From assembly GCF_025685685.1 (NCBI RefSeq), contig NZ_JAGSYH010000004.1, forward strand, positions 558,001-622,000: a stretch of DNA of 64,000 nt, written 5' to 3'. The notes under the pieces were generated by a model. It saw only the letters and a list, made by a program, of their open reading frames with translations, ran no database searches and was not told the DNA's origin. Of this stretch, positions 25,643 to 34,397 are shown piece by piece (within the stretch, counting starts at the first letter, position 1; each line of letters starts with the position of its first letter). The position numbers and the translations under genes were made by a program. The DNA comes from Acidicapsa dinghuensis. GTDB taxonomy: Bacteria > Acidobacteriota > Terriglobia > Terriglobales > Acidobacteriaceae.

Positions 25643-26350
25643 ATGGCCACGAGAAGCACTGTTGAAGACGTCCGCCCGGAGTACTACGAAGTGAACGGCA
25701 CCGATATTGCGAGCCGCAACCGGTGGTGGGTCATCACCGTCCTGTCCCTTCTGAGCACGGTGATCGCCGTAGTGTTCGCGATCTGTGTCCGGATGAAACC
25801 GGAGACGGTGATCCGAATCGGTCCGCATGGAGAGACAACGGTCATCGGGAATGATGCTTCGCAGAATGTCGCTGCGACGGTAAAGCCGGGCAATGACGAG
25901 TTCCTGAACCAGACGTTCGTTCAGCGATTCCTCACAAACTACCTCAACTACACGCCTGCGAACGTCGATGAGCATTGGATGATCAGCCTCAACATGATGG
26001 AGAAGAATCTCCGCGGCATGACGAGGAAGGCACTTACCGATGCAAATGCCCGCGGCGAGATCGACAGCGATCAGATTCAATCGGTGTTCCATCTTCGGGA
26101 ACTCGACAAAGTCTCCGGCCAATACCTTACCTATGTCGCATACGGCGTCAAAGACGTGCATCACGTCGTAAACGGCGCGGAAACTACGGATCACTTCGTC
26201 GGCGAGTACCAGATCCAGTTGGTCACCGATCAGCGCTCGAAGACGAATCCGGACGGACTCTGGATCTCGAGATACAACGAACGCCAGCTTGACGGAGAAC
26301 GCAGAGATCAGATCCTCGCCGCACAGGACACGCCCAATTCCCAGCAGTAG
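25643..26350 (+). CDS. virB8: VirB8/TrbF-like inner-membrane protein
   Basis: A 235-residue bitopic protein. It has a short cytoplasmic N-terminus, one membrane helix (WWVITVLSLLSTVIAVVFAICV, about 29-50), then a periplasmic domain with the NTF2-like VirB8 fold pattern. This includes a helix near FVQRFLTNYLNYTP, EHWMISLNMME, and strands around YLTYVAYGVKDVHHVVNG. AAGGAG lies just before the ATG at 25643. The longer frame from 25604 overlaps the virB6 end and lacks a site. VirB8 scaffolds the inner-membrane complex. Confidence 0.8.
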   Translation: MATRSTVEDVRPEYYEVNGTDIASRNRWWVITVLSLLSTVIAVVFAICVRMKPETVIRIGPHGETTVIGNDASQNVAATVKPGNDEFLNQTFVQRFLTNYLNYTPANVDEHWMISLNMMEKNLRGMTRKALTDANARGEIDSDQIQSVFHLRELDKVSGQYLTYVAYGVKDVHHVVNGAETTDHFVGEYQIQLVTDQRSKTNPDGLWISRYNERQLDGERRDQILAAQDTPNSQQ

Positions 26351-26362
26351 AAAGGCGAATTC

Positions 26363-26656
26363 ATGGATACAACCATCGCTAAACTGCCCGAGGTAAAGCC
26401 GGAGCACGTTTCGTCTGATACTCGAAAGAAGCGGAAATCAAAGCAATCGGCCGAGGGCACGCCACGCTTTTTTCTCAGCAAAGCCGGAGGACAAAATGGA
26501 CGCCCGGAACTGGGTGAAGAAGCGGGAGATGAGAATCAGGCGTTAATCAAGGCATTCCAGCAATCAGGCGTGATCCATGTGCTCATGTCCTACCGCGTGG
26601 AAGCAGAAATACAGGGAGGTACCCCAACTCTTGTGAAGCGTCCGCTGCAGAAATAG
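26363..26656 (+). CDS. Small hypothetical protein in the transfer operon
   Basis: A 97-residue polar protein. Residues 20-30 are strongly basic (TRKKRKSKQ), followed by a Gly-rich part and a helical-beta C-terminus (ALIKAFQQSGVIHVLMSYRVEAEI). It follows virB8 by 12 bases, with AAAGG ahead of the ATG. No signal peptide or membrane helix is seen. I do not recognise a family; the basic patch could bind nucleic acid. Confidence 0.5.
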   Translation: MDTTIAKLPEVKPEHVSSDTRKKRKSKQSAEGTPRFFLSKAGGQNGRPELGEEAGDENQALIKAFQQSGVIHVLMSYRVEAEIQGGTPTLVKRPLQK

Positions 26657-26898
26657 CAGGGACAATAACGGTCAGCAACGGGATTCAAAGAGGAAACACG
26701 CCTGAACATCCGGTCGATGTCTGCCTCTCTTGAAACCTTGTCACTTGTGTGGCGAGGAATTCCGCTGACCAGCTTTGGCACCTGAAGCCTGGCTCAGTAA
26801 ACACCCACCCAAAACGTGGGCGCCAGGCGTCTGGAGACATTGCTGGTCCAGCACAGTCTCTCAGCCTTCTGATGCGCCAGATGAGTGAGGAGATAACG

Positions 26899-29490
26899 AT
26901 GACTACGCAAACGACTCAGCAAATTGCAGACGATTGGAAAGTGATTGTCGAACTTGAAATCGATGCAACTGGAGACGTCAAGCCGAAAGAAGTCAAACCT
27001 GGCCGTGAGGACAGGCTTGACGACAAACTACTCGGACGACTCTATCCGGGTATCCGAGTGGCGCGCGTCACGACGCCTGAATACCTGTCAGCGTATGAAG
27101 AAGCCGAAGTCGAGAAGCGCATGAAGAATTTCGACTACGAAGGCATCTTGTTCAAGTTGGCAGGGGTAAGCGGTTCGGCAAAGCAAACACGTTTCTACTT
27201 TGTCGACGCCGAACATCACGAGGCAATTGCGAAACGTTACCAGCGCTGGCCAGAGGCAATGGTGACGTACTTCTCCGTCCTGATCTCCGATTGCCGGGTC
27301 ATCTTGGAGGAGGCCGATCTTCGCGTCGTGGTTGTCAAGGATCACGTTCTTGGAACAAACGACTGCCGCGGCTGGCTTCGTAAATCCCTCTATCGCAAAG
27401 CGCAGCTTCTCCCGACCTGGTTCACCCAGTTCCGGTTAGGCTACACGCTTGGCGACAAACTCCAGTTTAAGGGCGCGGTCAAGCCTTTCAGCGATCATGC
27501 TGCCGATCTGCTCGAAGTGGACATGATTCTTCCTGAGAGCGCCTGCAAACCTGAACTCAAGGAACCCGTACGGCTCCTACCCAAGCTGCGCACTTCGGGC
27601 CGTTTATTCAATGGTCCGGCAGTGCTCGGCTTTCGGCAGTGGTCGAAACAATCAGAGTTTTCCTCGAGCGCATCTCTCGTCGAGAACGCATCGCTCGAAT
27701 CCTTCGAGACTGAAATCAAAGTCAGAGGGATCGAGAATATCCGATCCATCACCAAGGCATTCGACACCGGCGATTACAGCGGTCTGTTGAAGCTCCTTGG
27801 GAAATCCGAGAGCCCGAATCTGGACGTCAAAGTTGACGACACCAGTTTCGACCCGGACGCACTTGATCGGGAATCAGAGACTGAAATCGAAACCTGGGAT
27901 CCGGTTGACGCAGTGCTGATGGCGGACAAGAGTGGAATCGCAATTCGAATCCCTCACGTCCTCAACCATCTCAATCGGAAATTCGCACGCAAGATCTACC
28001 GAATGCTGGTGAGCAGCGGATTCTTTCTGCCCTCGTTTGCGCTCGTAGATGACGGGATACTCATCGAGCATGAAGGCAAGATCTTTGCGGCTTCCGATTG
28101 GTTACCGCGAGATGGCGCCATCACCTCGCTGAGTGCGGATAGGAGTCTGTGTGTCCGCTACCCAGTGCGATCCGAACGCGATTTGCTTCCAGTTCGGCAT
28201 CTCAGCGACAGCGAACTGATCCCACTGTTCAAACAGGCATTGGGATCGAACGACCTCCCGGACTATCTCGTCACCCATATCCTTGAGCGGCAGCTTCGAA
28301 TGGATGGAGCGTACATCCTCCACTCGGAAACCGCGAAACGCAATGGAGGAGACTTCGACTTCGACACCGTCTGCGCCATTCCTTCCGACATGTTCCCGAA
28401 GTTCGTCGAGGGGCGGTTTGCAGCCGAATGTCAATTCGATGCCGGCGAGAAGAATACCGGAAAAAACAAGACCAAGAAGGCCCACGCACTCTGGTGGAAT
28501 CTGGAACATATTGCAATGAATGCTCGCGGAAGCGGGAGGTACAGCATTGGTGCCATCACCAACCTCAAGACCTCCTGTATTGCCGCGGGACGGGTTCAGG
28601 AGTCCGAAGAACTCGCTGTTCAGCTGCAGAATGCTCTCGATGCGCTGAAGTGGGGCGTCAAGGTCGAAGAAGAGGTAGTGGACCGCATTCGTGGAGAGGT
28701 TGCCGATGCCCCCTGGCTGCAGTTGAAACAGGCGACGCGCGTAACCGATCTACCAATGTACCTCGAAATCGCGGGCACCGACAAAGTCGGCAGGCTGTAC
28801 AACTACCTTCGCAAGGAACTAGGCAACGTCTTCGAAGAAAAGAGGAACATCGAGGACTTCCGCGGACTCTTTGAGGGGAACTTCTATACCGAACAGATGT
28901 TCACGGAATGCCAACTCGTCAACTCGATCTACGGAGATGTTGTGCACCAGATTCTTAACGAAGCACAACCATTCAAGGACACCCTTGAAGCCACGCAAGC
29001 GCAGTGGAATGAGCTGCGTCAGTGTGAGGACAAGAAGCTCCGGACTGAGGCATGGGAAGCACGAAACAAGGCCCAGGCCGCATTCTGGAAGAACGAAGAG
29101 TACTCTAGGAAGCGTTTCCGCGACCTTCACCTCTGGCTCCACTATTGGGCCCAGGGGAAGGTTGAGAATCGAAACGGCTGGGCTCAGGCGCTGAACACCG
29201 TCATCTCAAATGGCGAGGGCACTGGAGCTGTACTCTTTCACGCCTTTCCGCAGGAAATCGTTGATGCGTTTGCTCGACAAACGAACGGCCTAAGTGTGCC
29301 CGTGCGGATGCCGGAAACTGTCGACGGATACGTCCGATTTGACGACCAGCAGAGAGCCTATCTGGTCGAGCGTATCGAGAATGCGGATGGCTCAATTGGA
29401 GAGAAGTGGCTCTTCCTGTGGCAGTACACGGGACAGCGCACACTTGTATTCGAAGACACGCGTATTCCGCAATTTCTGGAAAGCGCCTAA
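26899..29490 (+). CDS. RdRP/YonO-like two-barrel RNA polymerase candidate
   Basis: An 863-residue soluble protein. The start is MTTQTTQ at 26899, six bases after GAGGAG. Three features point to the superfamily of eukaryotic RNA-dependent RNA polymerases (QDE-1) and phage YonO. First, VRYPVRSERDLLPVRHL (about residues 420-436) parallels the RxPxxHPxDI strand of the first double-psi barrel. Second, GGDFDFD with aspartates 485, 487 and 489 parallels the metal-binding DbDGD loop; the usual glycine is phenylalanine here. Third, about 60 residues later, RYSIGAITN followed by SEELAVQLQNALDALKWGV parallels the LGxIxN...A.D..K.G region after the active site. It is encoded amid type IV secretion genes, so it might act on transferred single-stranded DNA. 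Activity and template are unknown, and the family call rests on motif reading only. Confidence 0.6.
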   Translation: MTTQTTQQIADDWKVIVELEIDATGDVKPKEVKPGREDRLDDKLLGRLYPGIRVARVTTPEYLSAYEEAEVEKRMKNFDYEGILFKLAGVSGSAKQTRFYFVDAEHHEAIAKRYQRWPEAMVTYFSVLISDCRVILEEADLRVVVVKDHVLGTNDCRGWLRKSLYRKAQLLPTWFTQFRLGYTLGDKLQFKGAVKPFSDHAADLLEVDMILPESACKPELKEPVRLLPKLRTSGRLFNGPAVLGFRQWSKQSEFSSSASLVENASLESFETEIKVRGIENIRSITKAFDTGDYSGLLKLLGKSESPNLDVKVDDTSFDPDALDRESETEIETWDPVDAVLMADKSGIAIRIPHVLNHLNRKFARKIYRMLVSSGFFLPSFALVDDGILIEHEGKIFAASDWLPRDGAITSLSADRSLCVRYPVRSERDLLPVRHLSDSELIPLFKQALGSNDLPDYLVTHILERQLRMDGAYILHSETAKRNGGDFDFDTVCAIPSDMFPKFVEGRFAAECQFDAGEKNTGKNKTKKAHALWWNLEHIAMNARGSGRYSIGAITNLKTSCIAAGRVQESEELAVQLQNALDALKWGVKVEEEVVDRIRGEVADAPWLQLKQATRVTDLPMYLEIAGTDKVGRLYNYLRKELGNVFEEKRNIEDFRGLFEGNFYTEQMFTECQLVNSIYGDVVHQILNEAQPFKDTLEATQAQWNELRQCEDKKLRTEAWEARNKAQAAFWKNEEYSRKRFRDLHLWLHYWAQGKVENRNGWAQALNTVISNGEGTGAVLFHAFPQEIVDAFARQTNGLSVPVRMPETVDGYVRFDDQQRAYLVERIENADGSIGEKWLFLWQYTGQRTLVFEDTRIPQFLESA

Positions 29491-29500
29491 CCCCTGCGTC

Positions 29501-29530
29501 GGAGAAGCTGGCCAACTGCGCAGCTTCTCC
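29501..29530. other. Strong hairpin between the polymerase-like gene and the second virB9-like gene
   Basis: The perfect 10-bp stem GGAGAAGCTG / CAGCTTCTCC has a ten-base loop. No T run follows, so it is more likely a processing, attenuation or mRNA-stability hairpin than a simple terminator. A weaker 6-bp stem (GCCTTC/GAAGGC) follows at 29535-29559. Confidence 0.6.
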
Positions 29531-29572
29531 GGGCAGCCTTCCACGCTCGGTGTGAAGGCAGAGGAGTTCGTT

Positions 29573-30418
29573 ATGAAAGTTATCGCCACGATTGCGATCG
29601 GCGCCTTCTCTTTGGTTGCCGCTGCCCAGACCACGACCTTCCCCGAGACGCCCCACATTCACACGACGCTGAATCACTTCACTGTGATCGACCCAGGTGA
29701 ACCAATCTCGATGTTCGCGATCGCCGATCACAGCAGCTTCGCGATTGAGCGTAGCGGAGACAAGCTCTTCGTTGAGCCTCTGCGGGAAAATGCAGCCACA
29801 AACCTCTTCATCTGGACGACAACGCGTCAATTGATCTACGAGATCGACCCCGCCGGCGATTTGTCGAAGATGGATATGCTCGTGCGGATTCCGCCGTCAG
29901 CGCATACCGCACAGCAGAGTGCGGTAACCGCCTCCCTTTCAGCTGAAAATCGCCGCCAACTATCGATGCAAGAGGAGGACGAGGCATTGATGCGCTCGGA
30001 GAATATCACTCTGGACGATCAAAAGCAGCACCCCGGCGAAATCGCCGTGCGCATTGAAGAGGTCCTACGTTCGAAAGACCAACTTGTTATTCGCTTCTCT
30101 CTCCGCAATCAATCGACCGATCCGTTCCGCGTGAACACGCCCGACGTGTTTCAGCCCCGCCCGACAGAAATCCCGATTTCGCTTCTGAGCCTCCGCGATC
30201 ACCAACTCAACCAGCAAACTGCCTCCCGTTTCAAGGCAACGAAGGGATCCCCCATCGATGTGATCCAGGCTAAGGTGCTGATTCCGAACCTCGAACCGGG
30301 GCAAGCCACGACTGGCATTATCACCATCAGTGGCAGCGAGCAAAGTGCGCCGACGCTTTACGAGTTGGATTTCGGGAGTTTTCAAAATAACGCGCTGACA
30401 GCCGAGGTCGTATTGTGA
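29573..30418 (+). CDS. Second VirB9/TrbG-like protein
   Basis: A 281-residue exported protein with a short signal peptide (KVIATIAIGAFSLVAAAQ). Residues 30-105 follow the VirB9 N-domain pattern: HFTVIDPGEPISMFAIAD, FAIERSGDKLFVEPL and NLFIWTTTRQLIYEID, with the final segment matching the conserved NLxVxT strand. A helical linker then leads to a beta domain (about 165-270). GAGGAG precedes the ATG. It stands apart from the virB9-virB10 operon but directly before the coupling protein. It may form an alternative outer-membrane ring subunit; sequence divergence from the first copy is large. Confidence 0.68.
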   Translation: MKVIATIAIGAFSLVAAAQTTTFPETPHIHTTLNHFTVIDPGEPISMFAIADHSSFAIERSGDKLFVEPLRENAATNLFIWTTTRQLIYEIDPAGDLSKMDMLVRIPPSAHTAQQSAVTASLSAENRRQLSMQEEDEALMRSENITLDDQKQHPGEIAVRIEEVLRSKDQLVIRFSLRNQSTDPFRVNTPDVFQPRPTEIPISLLSLRDHQLNQQTASRFKATKGSPIDVIQAKVLIPNLEPGQATTGIITISGSEQSAPTLYELDFGSFQNNALTAEVVL

Positions 30419-30651
30419 CGGCCAAAGGCCAAAGCTATGTAATCTTGGCGGATGTTCGGCGGGCACTCCATTTGCTCTACCGCGAAGACCCCGAGAGCAG
30501 CGCCAAGAGCAGCTTGCTGCGCCTTTTCGAAGATGACCTTACACCCATCGATACGCGTGGAAGGTGGAGACCCAGCAAGTTGCTCGTCATTCTGGCAGGA
30601 GTCGGCCTCACTGCTGCCGGTGTATTCGTCTACTTCAGTGTTACGAGATAA
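30415..30651 (+). CDS. Small membrane-anchored hypothetical protein
   Basis: A 78-residue protein beginning at a GTG that overlaps the previous stop by four bases. The N-terminal 50 residues are polar and helical (VILADVRRALHLLYRED). One C-terminal membrane segment (LLVILAGVGLTAAGVFVYFSV) would anchor it, with the body in the cytoplasm. It sits two bases from the coupling protein gene and may assist it. I recognise no family. Confidence 0.6.
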   Translation: MTAKGQSYVILADVRRALHLLYREDPESSAKSSLLRLFEDDLTPIDTRGRWRPSKLLVILAGVGLTAAGVFVYFSVTR

Positions 30652-30653
30652 AG

Positions 30654-32450
30654 ATGAGTCCCGAGTACCAATCCGGCCGGCCGTCTACGCCATCCGCTGA
30701 CGATCTCACAGGCGCTGTCATCCTTCTGGGCTGCGCGATCTGTGCTGGGCTCTGGTATGTTGCGATGTCGCGGCTGCACATGACAAATGCGCAGTGCCTT
30801 GAAATCTTCTGTTACGCCATCATTTCGTTATTTGGACTGATGCTGGTGCTGAGCCATTTTATCGGCAGGAGAATGCGCAAGGAGTCCCATTGGCCCCATC
30901 CGCCTCTCTTTATTGCGGCGAGCAAGGACCAGAAAATCGTCGACGACGCGCGGCAAACGGGAGCCACTGTCCTCGGATACAACGTCCACGGGGAACCCTG
31001 GCTCTGGCCAGATGCTGTACGGACCCGGCATGGGATCATCGCCGGCGGAACCGGCGCGGGAAAGTCGACCTTCCTCAAAAACATCATCGTCCAGGACCTG
31101 CATCGCACCTACGGAGGCCGCCCGATGCCCATGATCGTCTTCGACGGCAAGGGTGACGAGGAGTTTCTCGAAGATCTGTTGCCGGAAATTACTGCGGCCG
31201 GCAGGATGCAGGACCTCCGGGTGATTAACCCGACAAGTCCTCAGAGGTCGGCCAAGTACAACCCCTTCGTCTCTCCAGAAGACCTTTATCAGGAGCATGT
31301 GAACTTCGTGTTTCAGAGCTTTGGCTTGGCCAAAGATTTCTTTGAGGGACATCAGGAAGCCTACCTCTACGATCTCGTGCGTATCCTCCATTACACCGGA
31401 AAGGTGTTCAACACCTTCGATGTTCTGGTTATGGCACTCGAAGAAGACGTCCTGACAGAACAAATCGAGATCGCCAGAAAACGGATCGCATCCACTCCCA
31501 ATATCTCTGTTCAGGCGCGTCAAACCTTCGAGATGTCGGCAAAGATGCTTCTCCGGTCCTTCAAGGACAGGGACAGAATCGAGAAGATTCAGGGCCTTCT
31601 GAACGAGTTGGTCACATTTCTGGAGGACAACCTCTCCATAATTACCGGCTCCTATCAGGACAATCTCACAACGGACCAGGTTGTCGATGAAGGGCTGATT
31701 CTGTGGATTGCGCTCAATCTGAACAAGAACAAGCGGGCGTGCGAAGCGCTCGGAAAGATCCTTCTCAAGAACATCCAACTGACGATCGGCAAACGATACT
31801 CGCAGTCCCGCGCGCAGCGCGACCCCAACGAACCGTACCTGAGCGTCCTGTTCGATGAGATCGGCCCTTTCGTCTTTCCGGATTTTCCCCACGGTCTTCA
31901 GACCGCGCGCGGCGCCAGAGTCATGATGCTTTTCTCCACGCAGGCCGTTCCCCAATTCCAAAAACTGGGCCAAGCATTTGCTGACGAAGTGATCTCCGCG
32001 CCTGCAACAAAGATGATCATGCACGGCTCAGAAGAGAACACGGTACAGTGGTTCCTCAAGGCGTCGTCGCGCGTGGCGACCAAGCGGCGTACACTTTCGG
32101 TTCGCCGTACGGGCATCTTTGCCACAAAGTATATGGAGACCGGGATGGGCAGCGAGAGCGATGCACGCGAAACGCGCGCCCGGGAGGAGCACATCAAGAA
32201 TCTTCCTGTCGGCCAGATGGAGATTCTAATGGCCGATCCGCGGGAAGGAACTTTACATTCTCATCTTCACGCACGCCGTCAACCGTCGTTCCACCTGACG
32301 GGCTTTGACCTCGACCTCTACCCGCGCATGAACAGCATTGTCGATCCGAATATCGGCGCCAATCTGGGCTTCAAAGAAGAAAGTGAAGCGCGCGCAAAGC
32401 GGAGATCGTCGGGAGTGTCGCTGTCCAGGCTGACGGGAGGTCGAGAATGA
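30654..32450 (+). CDS. virD4: VirD4/TraD-type coupling ATPase
   Basis: A 598-residue protein. Two N-terminal membrane helices (about 20-43 and 50-72) are followed by a HerA/FtsK-like ATPase. Walker A is GGTGAGKS at 131-138 and Walker B is LSVLFDEIG with D401/E402. FSTQAVPQF and PVGQMEILM motifs follow, as in TraD/TraG coupling proteins, which bring the relaxosome to the secretion channel. MIVFDGKGDEEF just after the P-loop is also typical. The start is MSPEYQ at 30654 after GAGATAAAG. It overlaps the next gene by four bases. The C-terminal tail is basic. Confidence 0.93.
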   Translation: MSPEYQSGRPSTPSADDLTGAVILLGCAICAGLWYVAMSRLHMTNAQCLEIFCYAIISLFGLMLVLSHFIGRRMRKESHWPHPPLFIAASKDQKIVDDARQTGATVLGYNVHGEPWLWPDAVRTRHGIIAGGTGAGKSTFLKNIIVQDLHRTYGGRPMPMIVFDGKGDEEFLEDLLPEITAAGRMQDLRVINPTSPQRSAKYNPFVSPEDLYQEHVNFVFQSFGLAKDFFEGHQEAYLYDLVRILHYTGKVFNTFDVLVMALEEDVLTEQIEIARKRIASTPNISVQARQTFEMSAKMLLRSFKDRDRIEKIQGLLNELVTFLEDNLSIITGSYQDNLTTDQVVDEGLILWIALNLNKNKRACEALGKILLKNIQLTIGKRYSQSRAQRDPNEPYLSVLFDEIGPFVFPDFPHGLQTARGARVMMLFSTQAVPQFQKLGQAFADEVISAPATKMIMHGSEENTVQWFLKASSRVATKRRTLSVRRTGIFATKYMETGMGSESDARETRAREEHIKNLPVGQMEILMADPREGTLHSHLHARRQPSFHLTGFDLDLYPRMNSIVDPNIGANLGFKEESEARAKRRSSGVSLSRLTGGRE

Positions 32451-33208
32451 ATTGGGCGCGTTCGACCCTGTTTGTGGTGCTGGCGGGATTCTGGCTACAT
32501 GGGGCAGCCTTCGCGCAGACGCAACTAACTCCGCAGGCTGCGGGAGAATCGGCCAAGAGCCATCAGGGATTCTTCGATTATGCTCTCGGAAAAGTGAATC
32601 CCGGCCAAGTGGACTACGGCGGGCAAGTAACGGCGGAGCGCGCGGCCGTCGTCGCGAAAACTCTGGACAATCTTCTCTTCTGGTCGAACGCAATTGGGCT
32701 CTCTCTTTTCGCTTCGGTCGCAACCCTGTACATCCTCAGCCTCGGATCGAATGAGAAGAAGGAACTGATTGCGGCCTGTCTGATCACGGAACTCTGGAAT
32801 GGGAGAGTCAGCGACCACGCCGAGATTGCGCGGCGGACAAAGGAATACAACCTTCTTGTCGAGAAACACAACGCCGCTCTAGCTCTGGCCGCCGACCAAG
32901 CTGCTGGGAAATCATCCTCAGAGAGCCGGGCCGACGTGCGAACGCAGCGAAAAGTCGAGCGCCTGATCGAGGGGCCAAGAGCTGCTGCCAGGACGGAGCA
33001 GATGATTCCCACACCCGCTGGCACACGAAAGTCGGCAGCGACTCACGATATGGCGAGTACTTCGGATCTCGAACAGCAGGCTCTTTTGCTCGAGCGGCGA
33101 ATTGAAGCAATGCAGAATACGGAGCAGAATCTGAGGGAGCGTTTGAACCAAACGACGGCCCTGCTCGAACAGGAGCGGCAGCGAAATCGAACGCTCAAGG
33201 GAGCATAG
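32447..33208 (+). CDS. Exported membrane protein with coiled coil
   Basis: A 253-residue protein. A signal peptide (LFVVLAGFWLHGAAFAQ) is followed by a short periplasmic stretch, one membrane segment (LLFWSNAIGLSLFASVATLYIL, about 82-103), and a cytoplasmic tail. The tail ends in a clear coiled coil (LEQQALLLERRIEAMQNTEQ onward, about 205-250). This topology suits an adaptor that links the inner-membrane complex to a cytoplasmic partner, such as the coupling protein encoded just before. The start overlaps the virD4 stop by four bases. I recognise no named family. Confidence 0.6.
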   Translation: MNWARSTLFVVLAGFWLHGAAFAQTQLTPQAAGESAKSHQGFFDYALGKVNPGQVDYGGQVTAERAAVVAKTLDNLLFWSNAIGLSLFASVATLYILSLGSNEKKELIAACLITELWNGRVSDHAEIARRTKEYNLLVEKHNAALALAADQAAGKSSSESRADVRTQRKVERLIEGPRAAARTEQMIPTPAGTRKSAATHDMASTSDLEQQALLLERRIEAMQNTEQNLRERLNQTTALLEQERQRNRTLKGA

Positions 33209-33216
33209 ACTACGGC

Positions 33217-33900
33217 ATGCCGACATCCCCCTCTCCATTCCGTTCTCGCCTCGAATTCAAGAATGCCGAATCATGGCGAGCCTATATCGAAACAGATGTT
33301 CCGTCCCAGGACCGCGGGTACATCACGGCATTCGGGATGACAACGCTCTATCTGCAGTTCTATGCGGTACGCAACCTGGCCGTACCCTTGGAAGTGGATG
33401 TAGAACTGCATCGCCTCCAGGCGTTCGATGAGCCTGCGCGTACCCGGGCATTGGTGACGCTGAATAACAGGATCTTTGCCGACATGACGCGACTCATGAT
33501 GCAGGCAGCGCCCGCCGAGCCCGCGGCGATCACAGCGGAGTCACCCAAGCTGGTGATGGAGAGGCTAATCCTTCGCCTCGAAAAAGAAAGCCCTGCTTTC
33601 GCGATCTGGCGTAGCTATAAGCGAGCGCGGCTGAGCGATTCGCATGTCCCGGAGTGGAGCGAATACGTGTGCACGCTAGTACCGCGCGAGGAAAACGAGG
33701 AGGCCGAATTCATCCTTCTCATGGGACAACTAGGTGAACTGCTGCGCCAGGTTCAGGAGCAAGACAAAACCGTCGATTCACTCCTGAAGATCAGGCTCTT
33801 CGCCATTGGGCGCGAGCGGGCCGGAGCGGAACGCAATCTTGCGGCCCGTCTCCTGGTGCAGGATTTGCTCGAGGCGATCGCACCGTGCGCGTGTGCATGA
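33217..33900 (+). CDS. Hypothetical soluble protein in the transfer operon
   Basis: A 227-residue cytoplasmic protein with no signal or membrane segment. It has an alternating helix and strand pattern, with a helical C-terminal half containing MGQLGELLRQVQEQDKTVDSLLKI, which may form a coiled coil. It starts eight bases after the preceding gene and overlaps the following one by four bases. I recognise no family. Position between the coupling protein and the replication-relaxation protein suggests work on DNA processing or relaxosome assembly; this is inference. Confidence 0.5.
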   Translation: MPTSPSPFRSRLEFKNAESWRAYIETDVPSQDRGYITAFGMTTLYLQFYAVRNLAVPLEVDVELHRLQAFDEPARTRALVTLNNRIFADMTRLMMQAAPAEPAAITAESPKLVMERLILRLEKESPAFAIWRSYKRARLSDSHVPEWSEYVCTLVPREENEEAEFILLMGQLGELLRQVQEQDKTVDSLLKIRLFAIGRERAGAERNLAARLLVQDLLEAIAPCACA

Positions 33901-34397
33901 TCGGTTTCGGGAGCAACTGGTGGGCTGGCCGTAGAGCCGGCCGCCAGCCAGCCTGGTTCAACTCGGCTGGAATCCGTCACGGAAGCCGAATCGATCACAA
34001 CTGGATCTGGGCCGGGCAGGTTCGCTTCAACCGTTCGAGCGGCTTTCATCCCGAGTTCCCCCTCCGCGCCGTTGGCGCGACTTTTGTCTGTGGGATCCCG
34101 AAAATCTACGGAGGCAGAACCCACCTGCTGGTGAGGGAAAAGTGCCCGAACGCCGAACCCGACGAGTATCTGGTCACGGTCACAGACGGTATACAAGGCC
34201 AGGTTTTTTTCGACAACTCGGACTGGAGTTCGCCCGGCGTGCAACCCATCTCGATCAGCCGAAGGGGAACGCGGTTCGAAGCCATGCTCCTCATGCGGCC
34301 GGATGCCTGGATCAGGAGCGAGTTAGGAACCTGGCGGATGGTTCCACGCAGCCGCGCCTTGAGCCTGATAGAAGCCTCTGGCCAGGAGTGCGCATGA
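33897..34397 (+). CDS. Hypothetical protein, Trp/Arg-rich
   Basis: A 166-residue protein starting at the ATG of an ATGA overlap with the preceding gene. The first half is rich in Trp, Arg and Gly (SNWWAGRRAGRQPAWFN, NWIWAGQVRFN), the second half beta-like. No membrane or signal sequence is visible. It overlaps the next gene by four bases. No family recognised. The aromatic/basic composition would suit nucleic acid binding, but nothing specific can be claimed. Confidence 0.5.
   Translation: MIGFGSNWWAGRRAGRQPAWFNSAGIRHGSRIDHNWIWAGQVRFNRSSGFHPEFPLRAVGATFVCGIPKIYGGRTHLLVREKCPNAEPDEYLVTVTDGIQGQVFFDNSDWSSPGVQPISISRRGTRFEAMLLMRPDAWIRSELGTWRMVPRSRALSLIEASGQECA

Noticed and set aside
29501-29530. 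Terminator after the polymerase-like gene
   Set aside because: The stem is strong but no T run follows, so it is recorded only as a hairpin.
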